Assembly (NCBI GenBank): GCA_002389295.1
Contig: DGOE01000041.1
Coordinates: 21,183 to 85,182, forward strand
DNA: 64,000 nt
Reading direction: 5' to 3'
Origin: Flavobacteriales bacterium UBA4474
GTDB lineage: Bacteria; Bacteroidota; Bacteroidia; Flavobacteriales_D; Sanyastnellaceae
Part shown: positions 17,585-26,857 of the stretch, piece by piece
Numbering within the stretch: position 1 is the first letter of the stretch
Layout of the letters: each line of letters begins with the position of its first letter
Notes under the pieces: model-generated
Databases searched by the model: none
What the model saw: the letters and a program-made list of their open reading frames with translations, nothing else
Told to the model about the DNA's origin: nothing
Translations under genes and position numbers: made by a program

Positions 17585-18291
17585 AATACACCCCGATTCA
17601 CACCATGGTCCTGTCGGCCTGCCTGTTCATTGCCGCCTCGGCTTGGACTGGATGCGCTGTCAACGGCCAGAACACACCTACCCCCCAAATGGAAAATACC
17701 AATGACTCTTTGAGCTACGCCCTGGGCGTGCTGTTTGCCACCAATGTCGCCGGTCAAGGCATCAAGGATTACGTCCCCGCCCAAATTGCTCAGGCGTTTG
17801 CCGATGTGCAATCCGGCAATGCCTCCATGACACCGGAGCAAGCCAATGAGCTGGTTCGCACCTCTATGCAGGCCATGGAGGCCAAGGCTGGAGATGCCAA
17901 CCTCGAGTTGGGACAGGCTTTCCTTGCTGAAAACAAAGGCAAGGATGGCGTTGTAGAGACCGGGTCCGGTTTGCAGTACCGCGTTGACCGTGAAGGTGAC
18001 GGTGGAAGCCCTGACCAGAACGACCGCGTCACCGTCCACTATCACGGCACGCTCATTGACGGAACGGTTTTCGACAGCAGTTACGACCGCGGACAACCGG
18101 CCACTTTCGGCCTGAACCAGGTCATCCCCGGCTGGACCGAGGGATTGCAGACCATGAAGCAGGGTGGCCAGACCACCTTTTACATCCCTTCCAACCTCGC
18201 TTACGGCCCCCGGGCTACAGGCGACGTGATCGGCGCGAATTCCACGCTCGTATTCAAAGTGGAGCTCCTCGAAGTGGAGACGGTCGACTGA
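17581..18291 (+). CDS. FKBP-type peptidyl-prolyl isomerase lipoprotein (FkpA/Mip-like)
   Basis: 236 residues. The N-terminal signal has a lipobox-like SAWTGC (Cys24), so membrane attachment is likely. Residues about 40-125 are the helical FKBP_N dimerisation domain (LSYALGVLFATNVAG). The catalytic FKBP domain covers about 135-234, with VTVHYHGTLIDGTVFDSS, the VIPGWTEGLQ loop and PSNLAYG. Known role: proline isomerisation and chaperoning of exported proteins in the periplasm. Coupled to yaaA by a four-base overlap and followed by an intrinsic terminator. Confidence 0.95.
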   Translation: MKYTPIHTMVLSACLFIAASAWTGCAVNGQNTPTPQMENTNDSLSYALGVLFATNVAGQGIKDYVPAQIAQAFADVQSGNASMTPEQANELVRTSMQAMEAKAGDANLELGQAFLAENKGKDGVVETGSGLQYRVDREGDGGSPDQNDRVTVHYHGTLIDGTVFDSSYDRGQPATFGLNQVIPGWTEGLQTMKQGGQTTFYIPSNLAYGPRATGDVIGANSTLVFKVELLEVETVD

Positions 18292-18314
18292 ATTTTTCGA
18301 AAAAATAAATTTTT

Positions 18315-18355
18315 GAAAGGCGGAGCCCCTCATTTGGGAGCTCTGCCTTTTTTAT
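18315..18355 (+). terminator. Intrinsic terminator after the FKBP gene
   Basis: AAAGGCGGAGCCCC and GGGAGCTCTGCCTTT form a long stem around a CATTT-type loop and are followed by TTTTTT. It begins 24 bases after the stop codon and closes the yaaA-FKBP unit. Confidence 0.85.
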
Positions 18356-18494
18356 CAGCCTTTTCGTTGGCTGATTATACAGTACATGTGGATTTAATGT
18401 AAGTGGTTGAAAAACAATAACAAGACACATTTCTCAGGCAAAATGTAACCCCAACTTGCGCATCGGAGTAAGGGTGCCAAACAACCTGCCCATC

Positions 18495-21400
18495 ATGCGC
18501 ATTCCAGTTTTCTTTCTGACCGTTTTTGCTTCGCTTTCTTTTTGCACCGGCTACAGCCAAGCCGACCGCTGTCAATCCGCGGAACTTCAGGCCACGCTCA
18601 TGGAAGATTCTGCATTTTCCAGAAGCTACTTCGCCTTTGAGGCGGCCATGGCCGACATGCAGCCCAATACCCAGCGATCCAGTCTGACCCATACGCTGCC
18701 TGTTGTTGTCCACATCATGCATGATGGTGCTCCAATCGGGGATGGATCCAATCTGTCTGATGCTCAAGTATTCAGCGCGATCGATGGATTGAATGACGAC
18801 TTTTCAGCACAATTTGCAGGTGTAGATATCGACATCGAATTCCAACTCGCGGTGCAAGACCCCGATGGAAACCCCACCTCCGGCATTGTACGGACCAATG
18901 TGGCAGAGACCATTCCCAGTTACGCCACCTCAGGCATGGTGACGATGAACAATTTGGACCCCGCAGCCGAGCTTCTTGTGAAGCAATTGAGTCATTGGCC
19001 AGGCGAGGATTACATCAATATCTGGGTGGTCCACAAGTTGAATGGGGCTGCATCCCCACTCGGGTTTGCCTATTTGCCTCCAACATCAGGCGTTCATGAC
19101 GGCATAGTCGTCCACCGCCGTGTTTTTGGTGTCGGTGAAGATTTTGACCTCATGCAAAACTTTGACCTGAATCGAACCATCACGCACGAGATGGGGCATT
19201 ACCTGGGTTTATTTCACACCTTCAACAACACTTCATCTTGTGCAGACGAGAGCAATTGCTCGGCTCAGGGGGACCGCGTCTGCGATACTCCACCGACAAC
19301 GGGAAGTGTCGGTTGCAGCCCGGTGAGCTGTCCCAACACGCTTGTAGAAAACTACATGGATTACTCAAGCGATGCGTGCATGGATAGCTTCACCGAAGGT
19401 CAACGCACGAGAATGAGGAATGCCTTGGATGTTTTCCGCACTTCATTGCTGACCAGCTCTGGCAACATTCCTGTCATGGCCATTGATGGCGGGATAAGCT
19501 CACTCACTGGTATTCAGGAGTACGGATGTGCCTCTACCATCAATACTCAGGCACTGTTGCAAAATTTCGGAACTGACGAATTGACAAGTGCGAGCATTCA
19601 TTTCATGCTCGATGACGGCATGGAGCAAGAGTTGACCTGGTCTGGCAGCCTATTGTCAGGGGAGACGGAGCTTGTCGATTTGCCTTCACTTGCCGCCACA
19701 ACTGGGGCGCACACCATTTCAATATGGAGCGGTATAGACGGAGACGGATACGGCCCCAATGACACCTTGGTTGTCTCTTTTGAAATCTCCTCCGGTGACT
19801 TCATCGAGATGGAAGTCCAATTGGATATGCTGCCTTACGGTTTTACTTGGGAAATAGAAAACGTGGACAATGGCAATATCCTGATGTCTGGTGGCCCTTA
19901 CGACAACAGCACCGATGCCGGCGGCCTGTTTCTGGAAAGCCAATGTGCTGTTACCGGCTGTTATGAATTGACTGTAGAAGACATTTTCGGAAATGGTCTT
20001 CATTACACACCCTCTGGCTTTTACTCGCTGACCGATTCAGATGGAAATGTGCTCGGATACAACTGGGGAAATTTCGGCGGGTATCAACTCCATGAATTCT
20101 GTATTGACGGCGATGGCGTAGAACCTTGCGTAGATGATAATGGCAATGGCATTTGCGATGAAGACGAGGACATCGTCATTACGGATGTGCCGGGTTGCAC
20201 CGACGCTGGCAGCTGCACATATGATGCTGAGGCAAATACAGATGACGGCAGTTGCCAATACCTGGATGCCTTGGGCGACTGTGGCGGTGATTGTCCGGAT
20301 GATTTGGATGCCGATGGCGTTTGCGACAATGCGGAAATTCCGGGGTGCACAGATGAAAACGCCTGCAACTTTGATGGCGCCGCCACAGATGATGCCGGGA
20401 ATTGCAGCTATCCGCCGACCAATTATGACTGCGATGGCAACGTCACGGTGGTGATTGAGGGCTGCTTGGACGAGGCCAGCTGCACATACGACGCCAGTGC
20501 CAATGCCAACACTGACGATGGCAGCTGCGCTTACCTGGATGCCTTGGGCGATTGCGGTGGTGATTGTCCCGACGACGTCGACGGTGATGGCGTTTGCGAC
20601 AACGCTGAGATTCCCGGATGTACCGACTTCACGGCCTGCAATTTTGAAGCCGGAGCTACCGATGACAACGGCGGATGCCTCTATCCAGAACCCGATCTGG
20701 ATTGCAATGGAAACCCATTGGTTGTGATCGAAGGATGCATGGACCCCGCGAGTTGCACGTACGATGCGGCAGCCAACACAAACGACGACAGTTGCGAATA
20801 CCTGGACGCCATTGGGGTCTGCGGTGGAGATTGTCCTGGCGATGCTGACACCGATGGCGTGTGTGACAATGCTGAAATTGCAGGGTGCACCGATTCCCAG
20901 GCCTGCAACTATGACGCTTCGGCCACTGACGACGCCGGCAATTGCAGCTACCCGCCCACCAATTTCGATTGCGACGGCAACATCACGGTGGTGGTCAATG
21001 GCTGCCTGGATGCCAGCAGCTGCACATTTGACGCCGACGCCAATACAGACGATGGCAGTTGCGACTACCTCGATGCCTTGGGTGAATGCGGTGGAGATTG
21101 TCCAGACGACGTCGATGGCGACGGGGTGTGCGACAATGCCGAAATCCCCGGATGCACCGATGTATCCGCGTGCAATTATGATGCCACCGCCACCGATGAA
21201 AATGGTGGATGTGAATACCCCGAAACGGGACTCGACTGCGCCGGCAACCCGCTGGTCATTGTCGAGGGCTGCACGGATGCCAGTAGCTGCACTTTTGATG
21301 CCGCTGCCAATACCGATGACGGCAGTTGCGAATACCTGGACGCCTTGGGTGAATGTGGAGGAGATTGTCCAGCCGACGTCGATGGCGACGGCGTATGCGA

Positions 21401-22088
21401 CAATGCCGAGATCCCCGGATGCACCGATGTGTCCGCGTGCAACTATGATGCGGCCGCCACCGATGAGAACGGCGCATGTGAATACCCCGAAGTCGGATTT
21501 GACTGCGATGGCAATCCCTTGGTCATTGTCGAGGGCTGCACGGACCCCGGCAGCTGCACCTTTGATGCCGACGCCAATTCAGACGATGGCAGCTGCGAAT
21601 ACCTCGATGCCTTGGGTGAATGCGGCGGCGATTGCACAGCCGACCTCGATGAAGATGGCGTGTGTGACGATGCAGAAATTCTGGGCTGCACGGATACTGA
21701 GGCTTGCAATTTTGACGAAGCGGCCACCGAAGAAAACGGCGGCTGCGAATACGCCGCTGAGGGCTTTGACTGCGATGGCAATCCGCTGACAAGTGGCGTC
21801 GGTGAAATCAGTGACGCCGCAGAGTCAATCAGCGCCTACCCCAACCCCGTGCTTCAAGGTGCACCGGTTCAATTGGCCGGTCTGACCGGTACAGGCCCGT
21901 GGACCATCGAAATTTGGAACGCTGCAGGACAGTGCGTGGCAAGGAACCAAGCCGTGGCCGCTCCAAGCTTGAATGGGTGGACCGCCACCGTGAATACGCC
22001 GTCCATGCCCGGTCTATATTTCATCCGCGCCCAACGCTTAGGCGACAACAGTGTGCCTACGGCTGCTGGCCGACTGCTGGTACATTGA
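18495..22088 (+). CDS. M43-type zinc metalloprotease with Cys-rich repeats and T9SS type A domain
   Basis: 1197 residues from ATG 18495 (signal peptide core IPVFFLTVFASLSFCTGYSQ). The zincin motif HEMGHYLGLFH is at residues 231-241, and a Met-turn (ENYMDYSSD) lies about 60 residues later, as in cytophagalysin/pappalysin (M43) enzymes. A beta-rich region follows, then six tandem copies of an 89-residue Cys/Asp-rich repeat with thrombospondin-3-like DADGVCD calcium sites. The C-terminus is a T9SS type A domain (AYPNPVLQGAPVQL). Likely secreted to the surface; the repeat may act as a rigid calcium-bound stalk. The in-frame TTG at 18456 was not chosen. Confidence 0.92.
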   Translation: MRIPVFFLTVFASLSFCTGYSQADRCQSAELQATLMEDSAFSRSYFAFEAAMADMQPNTQRSSLTHTLPVVVHIMHDGAPIGDGSNLSDAQVFSAIDGLNDDFSAQFAGVDIDIEFQLAVQDPDGNPTSGIVRTNVAETIPSYATSGMVTMNNLDPAAELLVKQLSHWPGEDYINIWVVHKLNGAASPLGFAYLPPTSGVHDGIVVHRRVFGVGEDFDLMQNFDLNRTITHEMGHYLGLFHTFNNTSSCADESNCSAQGDRVCDTPPTTGSVGCSPVSCPNTLVENYMDYSSDACMDSFTEGQRTRMRNALDVFRTSLLTSSGNIPVMAIDGGISSLTGIQEYGCASTINTQALLQNFGTDELTSASIHFMLDDGMEQELTWSGSLLSGETELVDLPSLAATTGAHTISIWSGIDGDGYGPNDTLVVSFEISSGDFIEMEVQLDMLPYGFTWEIENVDNGNILMSGGPYDNSTDAGGLFLESQCAVTGCYELTVEDIFGNGLHYTPSGFYSLTDSDGNVLGYNWGNFGGYQLHEFCIDGDGVEPCVDDNGNGICDEDEDIVITDVPGCTDAGSCTYDAEANTDDGSCQYLDALGDCGGDCPDDLDADGVCDNAEIPGCTDENACNFDGAATDDAGNCSYPPTNYDCDGNVTVVIEGCLDEASCTYDASANANTDDGSCAYLDALGDCGGDCPDDVDGDGVCDNAEIPGCTDFTACNFEAGATDDNGGCLYPEPDLDCNGNPLVVIEGCMDPASCTYDAAANTNDDSCEYLDAIGVCGGDCPGDADTDGVCDNAEIAGCTDSQACNYDASATDDAGNCSYPPTNFDCDGNITVVVNGCLDASSCTFDADANTDDGSCDYLDALGECGGDCPDDVDGDGVCDNAEIPGCTDVSACNYDATATDENGGCEYPETGLDCAGNPLVIVEGCTDASSCTFDAAANTDDGSCEYLDALGECGGDCPADVDGDGVCDNAEIPGCTDVSACNYDAAATDENGACEYPEVGFDCDGNPLVIVEGCTDPGSCTFDADANSDDGSCEYLDALGECGGDCTADLDEDGVCDDAEILGCTDTEACNFDEAATEENGGCEYAAEGFDCDGNPLTSGVGEISDAAESISAYPNPVLQGAPVQLAGLTGTGPWTIEIWNAAGQCVARNQAVAAPSLNGWTATVNTPSMPGLYFIRAQRLGDNSVPTAAGRLLVH
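20193..21802 (+). repeat. Six tandem 267-bp repeats inside the metalloprotease gene
   Basis: Units begin at about 20193, 20460, 20733, 21000, 21268 and 21535, that is every 267 bases (one interval is 273). Each encodes a GC.D..SCT(Y/F)DA.A module, YLDALG.CGGDCP, a D.DGVCDNAEI calcium-type loop, a second GCTD..ACN(Y/F) module and a DC.GNPL linker. DNA similarity between copies is high, so copy number could vary by recombination or be collapsed in assemblies. Confidence 0.9.
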
Positions 22089-22950
22089 CCCCATCCTGAA
22101 GATGGAACAGGGCCGTCGAAAACGGCTTCGGCCCTGTTCCGCCTTCAAGGTCTTCGTCTCGAAGTTCCAAGGCGATCGCCCAAGCATGGTACTGTGCTGA
22201 GCCAACGGGCACCTTGTTGCGCTGCACCTCTTTTTTCAATGCGAGCATAAGCTCCCACCCCTCCGCGTTCCAAGCCTCAACTGAATCGCAACCAGCCTCC
22301 AACCCCAGCTGTGCTGGGTCCGATGCCGTGCGATCTGCTGTTGGTGTGACTTCCCTTGCGGCCAGCCACCGGCCACCGGGCCCGCTATAAGGCCGGCTCA
22401 AAAACAACAGGGGAAGCGTGTCCAATTGCGCCGCTGCATAGCCAGACAATTCGTCATCCTTGAGGGTGTCTCCAGTCAGTTCAAGACCGCCATAGGGCCA
22501 GCACTCCCATTGGCCTGCATCCCATTTCCCCTTCAATTCCCTGATGAGCTGCGCCCGATCGAAATGCCGGATTTCCGGCGCGCCCCAGATGAGATTGCCC
22601 AGGCGCTCAGGCCAAGGATAGCGCGTGGAAATGGATTCTGAAATGGTGACGCCTGTGGGTGATGCCTCCACGGTCACTTCCCATGTCCACCCCCCATCAT
22701 GGTCTCCTTCAAAGGTGGCCTTGACCCTGTCAGCACCCCTTTCGAAAGTGGGCCGTTCAATGGACGAGTGGTCCAGAAAAAAGGGATGTACCTGCGCCAA
22801 ATCCCACAAGGCGTCATTGACCAGCACCGGGGCATACCTCACCTCTATTCGGTTCGTGCTCGTCTGACCAACGGGCGATGCCAAGGCCAGGGCCAAACAC
22901 CCCAGCATTACAATGCCCCCCATCAAACCCAACCAGCCCAGCACTTTCAT
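22057..22950 (-). CDS. Membrane-anchored protein of unknown function
   Basis: 297 residues with one N-terminal hydrophobic helix (LGLMGGIVMLGCLALALASP) and then a soluble domain with many Trp and aromatic residues (DGGWTWEVTVEAS, PWPERLGNLIWGAPEIRHF). The strand/helix pattern is compatible with a polyketide-cyclase/SRPBCC fold, but I do not recognise a family. It overlaps the downstream glycosyltransferase start region by four bases (22947-22950) and is likely co-transcribed behind it. Its 3' end overlaps the convergent metalloprotease gene by 32 bases, and a perfect hairpin sits in its last codons. Confidence 0.75.
   Translation of the reverse strand: MKVLGWLGLMGGIVMLGCLALALASPVGQTSTNRIEVRYAPVLVNDALWDLAQVHPFFLDHSSIERPTFERGADRVKATFEGDHDGGWTWEVTVEASPTGVTISESISTRYPWPERLGNLIWGAPEIRHFDRAQLIRELKGKWDAGQWECWPYGGLELTGDTLKDDELSGYAAAQLDTLPLLFLSRPYSGPGGRWLAAREVTPTADRTASDPAQLGLEAGCDSVEAWNAEGWELMLALKKEVQRNKVPVGSAQYHAWAIALELRDEDLEGGTGPKPFSTALFHLQDGVNVPAVGQQP
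22104..22140. other. Perfect 12-bp inverted repeat (hairpin) in overlapping 3' ends
   Basis: GGAACAGGGCCG (22104-22115) and CGGCCCTGTTCC (22129-22140) flank a 13-base loop, 15 bases after the metalloprotease stop. The hairpin lies in the C-terminal codons of the minus-strand membrane protein. It could end plus-strand transcription or protect a 3' end, although no T-run follows. Confidence 0.65.
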
Positions 22951-24002
22951 GTCTGAGCATTCAATTGGGGTGCCTCGGGCACGTCACGGACTTCTCCGAT
23001 CAAGGAATCGCGCTGTTTGAACAGCACCACCGCAGCATACTCCGACAACAGCCCCCATCCATAAGCACTCAACTGAATTCGGGCTGCGCGCGGCACCAAG
23101 AGCGCGACTTTCAACGAGCGCGACTTGATCAGGGCCTCAACAAACAATGCCACATGCCACACTACAAAAGGCACCAGTGGCACCAATCCCCCCATGGTCC
23201 CCCACCCTTTCTTCCATAGGAGGGTGCCCAACAACAGGGGAATCAAGGCCAGAACATAGATGAGAAATGCGGTGGGCATCCAGTGCAAGGGCCGAAGACT
23301 TCCAGGAAAGAACCGGCGAATATTGACCCGCGCCCGCCCAAAGAACTCAACCTGCTTGCGGAACTGTCTAAAATCTGTGCGCCGCTTGTGGAAGACGACG
23401 GCATCGGGAATGAGCGCTGATTTCAGCCCATGGGCAAGGAGACGCATGGAAAATTCGATGTCCTCCCCCTTCACCGTAATGCGATATCCCCCGCTCACCT
23501 CCCAGGCCTTTCGGGAAATCCCCATGTTGAAAGACCTCGGTTGGTAGGTGCCCACCTGCTGCTGACCTCCCCGGATGCCCCCTGTGGTCAGAAACGAAGT
23601 CATCGAATGGCTAATGGCCTTCTGAACGGGGGTGAAGGAGGGGTGCGCAGCGTCAGGCCCGCCGTAAACATCGACATCGGGATGCCCGTCAAGGAAATCG
23701 ACGACATGCTCGAAATAGCGCGCGGGAATCAAACAGTCCGAATCAAAGACCACCATCCAATCCCCTTTGGCGCGCTCAAATCCGAAGTTGCGGGTAAAGC
23801 CCTGCCGCTCGTTTTCCTTCCAGAAATATTGAACGTCCAACCGGTCTGCAAACGAAGACACAATCTCACGGGCATCTCGGTCACTGCCGTCCTCGACCAC
23901 AAGGACCTCAAAATCCTTGACCGTCTGCAGGGTCAAACTCTCGAGCAGCTCGCGGATTTCATCCGGTCGGTTATACAGGGGCACGATGACAGAAAAACGC
24001 AC
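22947..24002 (-). CDS. Family 2 glycosyltransferase, membrane-associated
   Basis: 351 residues. The GT-A domain begins FSVIVPLYNRPDEIRELLESL and has VVEDGSDR, the DSD metal motif (VVFDSDCLIP), and a later KGEDIEFSMRL (ED acceptor motif). Two or three hydrophobic helices (TAFLIYVLALIPLLLGTLL and LVPLVPFVVWHVALFVEAL) anchor the C-terminal part in the membrane. It probably adds sugars during surface polysaccharide or glycolipid synthesis; donor and acceptor are unknown. A four-base overlap joins it to the following membrane-anchored protein. The ATG at 24002 is the natural family start. Confidence 0.92.
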   Translation of the reverse strand: MRFSVIVPLYNRPDEIRELLESLTLQTVKDFEVLVVEDGSDRDAREIVSSFADRLDVQYFWKENERQGFTRNFGFERAKGDWMVVFDSDCLIPARYFEHVVDFLDGHPDVDVYGGPDAAHPSFTPVQKAISHSMTSFLTTGGIRGGQQQVGTYQPRSFNMGISRKAWEVSGGYRITVKGEDIEFSMRLLAHGLKSALIPDAVVFHKRRTDFRQFRKQVEFFGRARVNIRRFFPGSLRPLHWMPTAFLIYVLALIPLLLGTLLWKKGWGTMGGLVPLVPFVVWHVALFVEALIKSRSLKVALLVPRAARIQLSAYGWGLLSEYAAVVLFKQRDSLIGEVRDVPEAPQLNAQT

Positions 24003-24073
24003 AGCCCGAAAGTAGCACGTCCTTTCAAGGCGGCCACCGCATTCTCACAGGTGTCAACCTTTATATTGCCGAT

Positions 24074-25351
24074 GTGATCACACAAGACGCCCCCATCCTC
24101 GGCCTGTTGTTGGCCTGCCTTGCCCTGGTATTCCACACCTCACGCTTGGACAAATTCAAGGGATTCTACAAATACGTGCCTGCCCTGCTCATGGCCTATT
24201 TCCTGCCGGCCATTCTCAATTCGACCGGAATCATCGAGGCAGGCGAGGGCAGCAGCCTGTATTTCGTGGCGAGCAGGTATTTGCTCCCGGCAAGCTTGAT
24301 CATGTTCTGCCTGTCCATCGACATCAAAGGCATCATCAACCTGGGTCCCAAAGCGTTGATCATGTTTTTTGCGGCCACCCTCGGCATCATCATCGGAGGT
24401 CCTTTGGCGCTGTGGCTGGTCGGACAGATCCGTCCGGACGTCTTTGGAGGTGATGCCCCCGATGCGCTGTGGCGCGGGCTGTCCACCATTGCGGGCAGTT
24501 GGATTGGCGGAGGGGCCAACCAGACCGCTCTCAAAGAAATCGCGCAAGCCCAGGATGACCAGTTCAGCGTGATGATCATCGTGGATGTGTTTGTGGCCAA
24601 TCTTTGGATGCCTTTTCTGCTCATCGGTGCGGGCATGAGTGCTGTCATTGACAAAAGGCTCAAGGCGGATGCGTCAGCCATCGATGACCTCAAGGACAAG
24701 GTGGAGGCTTACCAGAGCAGCATCGCCCGAATCCCCTCATTCAATGACCTCATGGTATTGTTGGGCGTCATCTTCGGCATGGTAGGGCTGGCGCACCTGA
24801 TGGGTGGTGGCATCAGCGGCGGAATGGCCGACTGGTACGACATGGCCTTGGCCCGCGATGCCGAGTCGCCCATGCGCTTCCTCAGCTCATTGAAAAGCCC
24901 CTTCTTTTGGTTGGTATTCCTGTCCACCATGTTTGGCGTGGCCTTGAGTTTTACGCCCATGAGGACCTACGAAGGCGCCGGGGCAAGCAAATTGGCCAGC
25001 GTCTTTCTCTACGTTTTGGTGGCCACCATCGGCGCCAAAATGGACATCGGCGAGCTGATCGCCTCTTGGAACCTGTATTGGCCTGTGCTGGTCATCGGCC
25101 TGCTGTGGATGCTGGTCCACGTCACCATCCTGCTTACGGTAGCCAAAATCATTCGCGCCCCATTCTTCTTTGTAGCGGTAGGCAGTCAAGCCAATGTCGG
25201 CGGCGCTGCCAGTGCGCCAATCGTAGCCAGTGCATTCAGTCCAGCCCTGGCGCCGGTCGGCGTGCTGCTGGCGGTATTGGGTTATGCCGTCGGCACCGTG
25301 GGCGCCGTGATTTGCATGGAGATCATGCGTTATCTGAGCATGGCTGGATGA
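24074..25351 (+). CDS. DUF819-family integral membrane protein (putative transporter)
   Basis: 425 residues with about ten to eleven membrane segments, starting at GTG 24074. Recognisable family stretches are FHTSRLDKFKGFYKYVPALLMAYFLP-type N-terminal sequence, LIMFCLSIDIKG, a GSWIGGGANQTALKE loop, and the C-terminal GSQANVGGAASAPIVASAF. The internal symmetry resembles anion/sodium symporters, but no substrate is established. It is divergent from the glycosyltransferase. The 3' end overlaps the convergent gene at 25323-26711 by 29 bases. A TATATTG motif lies 7 bases before the start. Confidence 0.88.
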   Translation: MITQDAPILGLLLACLALVFHTSRLDKFKGFYKYVPALLMAYFLPAILNSTGIIEAGEGSSLYFVASRYLLPASLIMFCLSIDIKGIINLGPKALIMFFAATLGIIIGGPLALWLVGQIRPDVFGGDAPDALWRGLSTIAGSWIGGGANQTALKEIAQAQDDQFSVMIIVDVFVANLWMPFLLIGAGMSAVIDKRLKADASAIDDLKDKVEAYQSSIARIPSFNDLMVLLGVIFGMVGLAHLMGGGISGGMADWYDMALARDAESPMRFLSSLKSPFFWLVFLSTMFGVALSFTPMRTYEGAGASKLASVFLYVLVATIGAKMDIGELIASWNLYWPVLVIGLLWMLVHVTILLTVAKIIRAPFFFVAVGSQANVGGAASAPIVASAFSPALAPVGVLLAVLGYAVGTVGAVICMEIMRYLSMAG

Positions 25352-26711
25352 GGTAGTTCGTCCGGCGCCGGTCCGCCTTGTCTTGTTCTCTGACAATCAG
25401 AATTTGACCGTGAAACACCCGGTACTCGTTGTTGACTTCACGGATGGCTTGGGCCCTGCGCGAGCGCTTGGTTTCTTCTGATTGTTCCGCGTCAAGGCCA
25501 AGGAACTTGTTCAACTGTGCCGTATCCATCACCCCCTCACCGAAAGCCACAAAACGCTTGGTCAACTGAGAAAAAGAATGGTCGCCATTGCTGGGGGCCA
25601 CTCCATTTTTGGGTTCCGGTGTTGAAACTTCCATGCCTGCCTCCGGTTCCTGCCTCAAGCTCACCCTGCGCCCCAACACGAATGCGCCTCCAGATAATAC
25701 CAAGGCCAACAAGGCCCAACCGCCGATAGGAAGAGGAGCCGCTGATGAAGTTGCGACTTCCTCTTGCCCCAATGCTTCAGCTGGAATCGGAACCACAAAA
25801 GGCACCGCGTCCTCGAGGCCCGCTTCAAATGATGCAACCACATCGAAATCAGCCAGCACGTGCCATTCGGAATCGGCATTGACCTTTTGCAACTTCTGGA
25901 ATCGGCTATTGTCCGTTGTGGATAGAATAAACCCCCGTTGCCCATTCTCATTGATTACTGGGGGAGCAATCATGGATCGATTGAAATCCACCGTCACCAC
26001 TGCCATGAGGTCCGATTTCCTGACAATGAAAGACTTGTGCAATCCGACCCAGAAAAAGTATGACTCAAAATCAATGGGCTGAGCTCTTTGGTCTGTGAGG
26101 TGGATATCCAATAAGGGATTGGCCATGCCCAATGGAGCCCAGACATTGGTCACAAGATCTAGAGCATGAACCAAACGGCGGTTCTTATTGTTTGGAAACC
26201 GCCCATCTTCTGGATCCATTGCGATAACACGGTCAGCGCCAGCATCGAGCCATGTTCCCCGCTTCAAACAGTATTCCGGCTCACCTTTCGTCATCAACCA
26301 CTCCCACTCCCCTGTAGACTTGATGAACTCCAACAACATGGAATGCCTTTTCCAAAACCCTGCACCACCTATCGCGAAATACCGATTGTTCCAGTAGAAA
26401 TGCCGTGCACCGAGGTTAAACCCATGGTTGTGACTGCGGCCGATGATGGCGCCCGTTGAGTCCATGACCATCCGCATGTCATCCACACGATTAAACCACG
26501 CTCCGCGGCTGCCTGCGACCATTTCCATGGTACCCGAATTGCATGAAATTCCCGCCCAATGGTGTTCCTTCTCTGCCAACAGCAATTCCCAAGAGGTCTG
26601 CACATCGTCAAGAGCGAACCAGTCGCTGGGATCCATGCGCCGCAAATCATCCTGGGCTCCCAGTCTCAAGCTGAGGACCACACACAACAGGGCAAGGTGC
26701 GTTAAGCGCAT
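25323..26711 (-). CDS. Signal peptide-bearing propeller-like protein with TM helix and cytoplasmic basic tail
   Basis: 462 residues from ATG 26711 (MRLTHLALLCVVLSLRLGAQ signal peptide). The exported part has kelch-like strands (RYFAIGGAGFWKRHSMLLEF, then GEWEWL). A transmembrane helix (residues about 330-350, ALLALVLSGGAFVLGRRV) separates it from a 112-residue cytoplasmic tail with LNKFLGL, KRSRRAQAIREVNNEY and DKADRRRTNYLI. The tail looks like a small winged-helix or other nucleic-acid-binding unit, suggesting a one-piece membrane sensor; this is inference. A GACATTTG element lies 4-5 bases before the ATG on the minus strand. Confidence 0.7.
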   Translation of the reverse strand: MRLTHLALLCVVLSLRLGAQDDLRRMDPSDWFALDDVQTSWELLLAEKEHHWAGISCNSGTMEMVAGSRGAWFNRVDDMRMVMDSTGAIIGRSHNHGFNLGARHFYWNNRYFAIGGAGFWKRHSMLLEFIKSTGEWEWLMTKGEPEYCLKRGTWLDAGADRVIAMDPEDGRFPNNKNRRLVHALDLVTNVWAPLGMANPLLDIHLTDQRAQPIDFESYFFWVGLHKSFIVRKSDLMAVVTVDFNRSMIAPPVINENGQRGFILSTTDNSRFQKLQKVNADSEWHVLADFDVVASFEAGLEDAVPFVVPIPAEALGQEEVATSSAAPLPIGGWALLALVLSGGAFVLGRRVSLRQEPEAGMEVSTPEPKNGVAPSNGDHSFSQLTKRFVAFGEGVMDTAQLNKFLGLDAEQSEETKRSRRAQAIREVNNEYRVFHGQILIVREQDKADRRRTNYLIQPCSDNA

Positions 26712-26857
26712 GATGCAAATGTCGGCTCCAGGACGAAGTATGTGCAAGCATATTTGCGTGCGTTATGTTCACACATATATTTTGCAATACACCGGGACAT
26801 GCTTTGGTCCATTTTTTGCGCGCTGAATTTTACTTATTATTTTATGTTTTAACGCAT

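Noticed and set aside
20764..21789. 341-codon plus-strand frame over the repeats
   Set aside because: Low-complexity Met/Ala/Thr-rich reading of the 267-bp repeats in a second frame.
20193..21802. Regular repeats considered as a CRISPR array
   Set aside because: The 267-bp period is coding, in frame and without short palindromic repeats and unique spacers.
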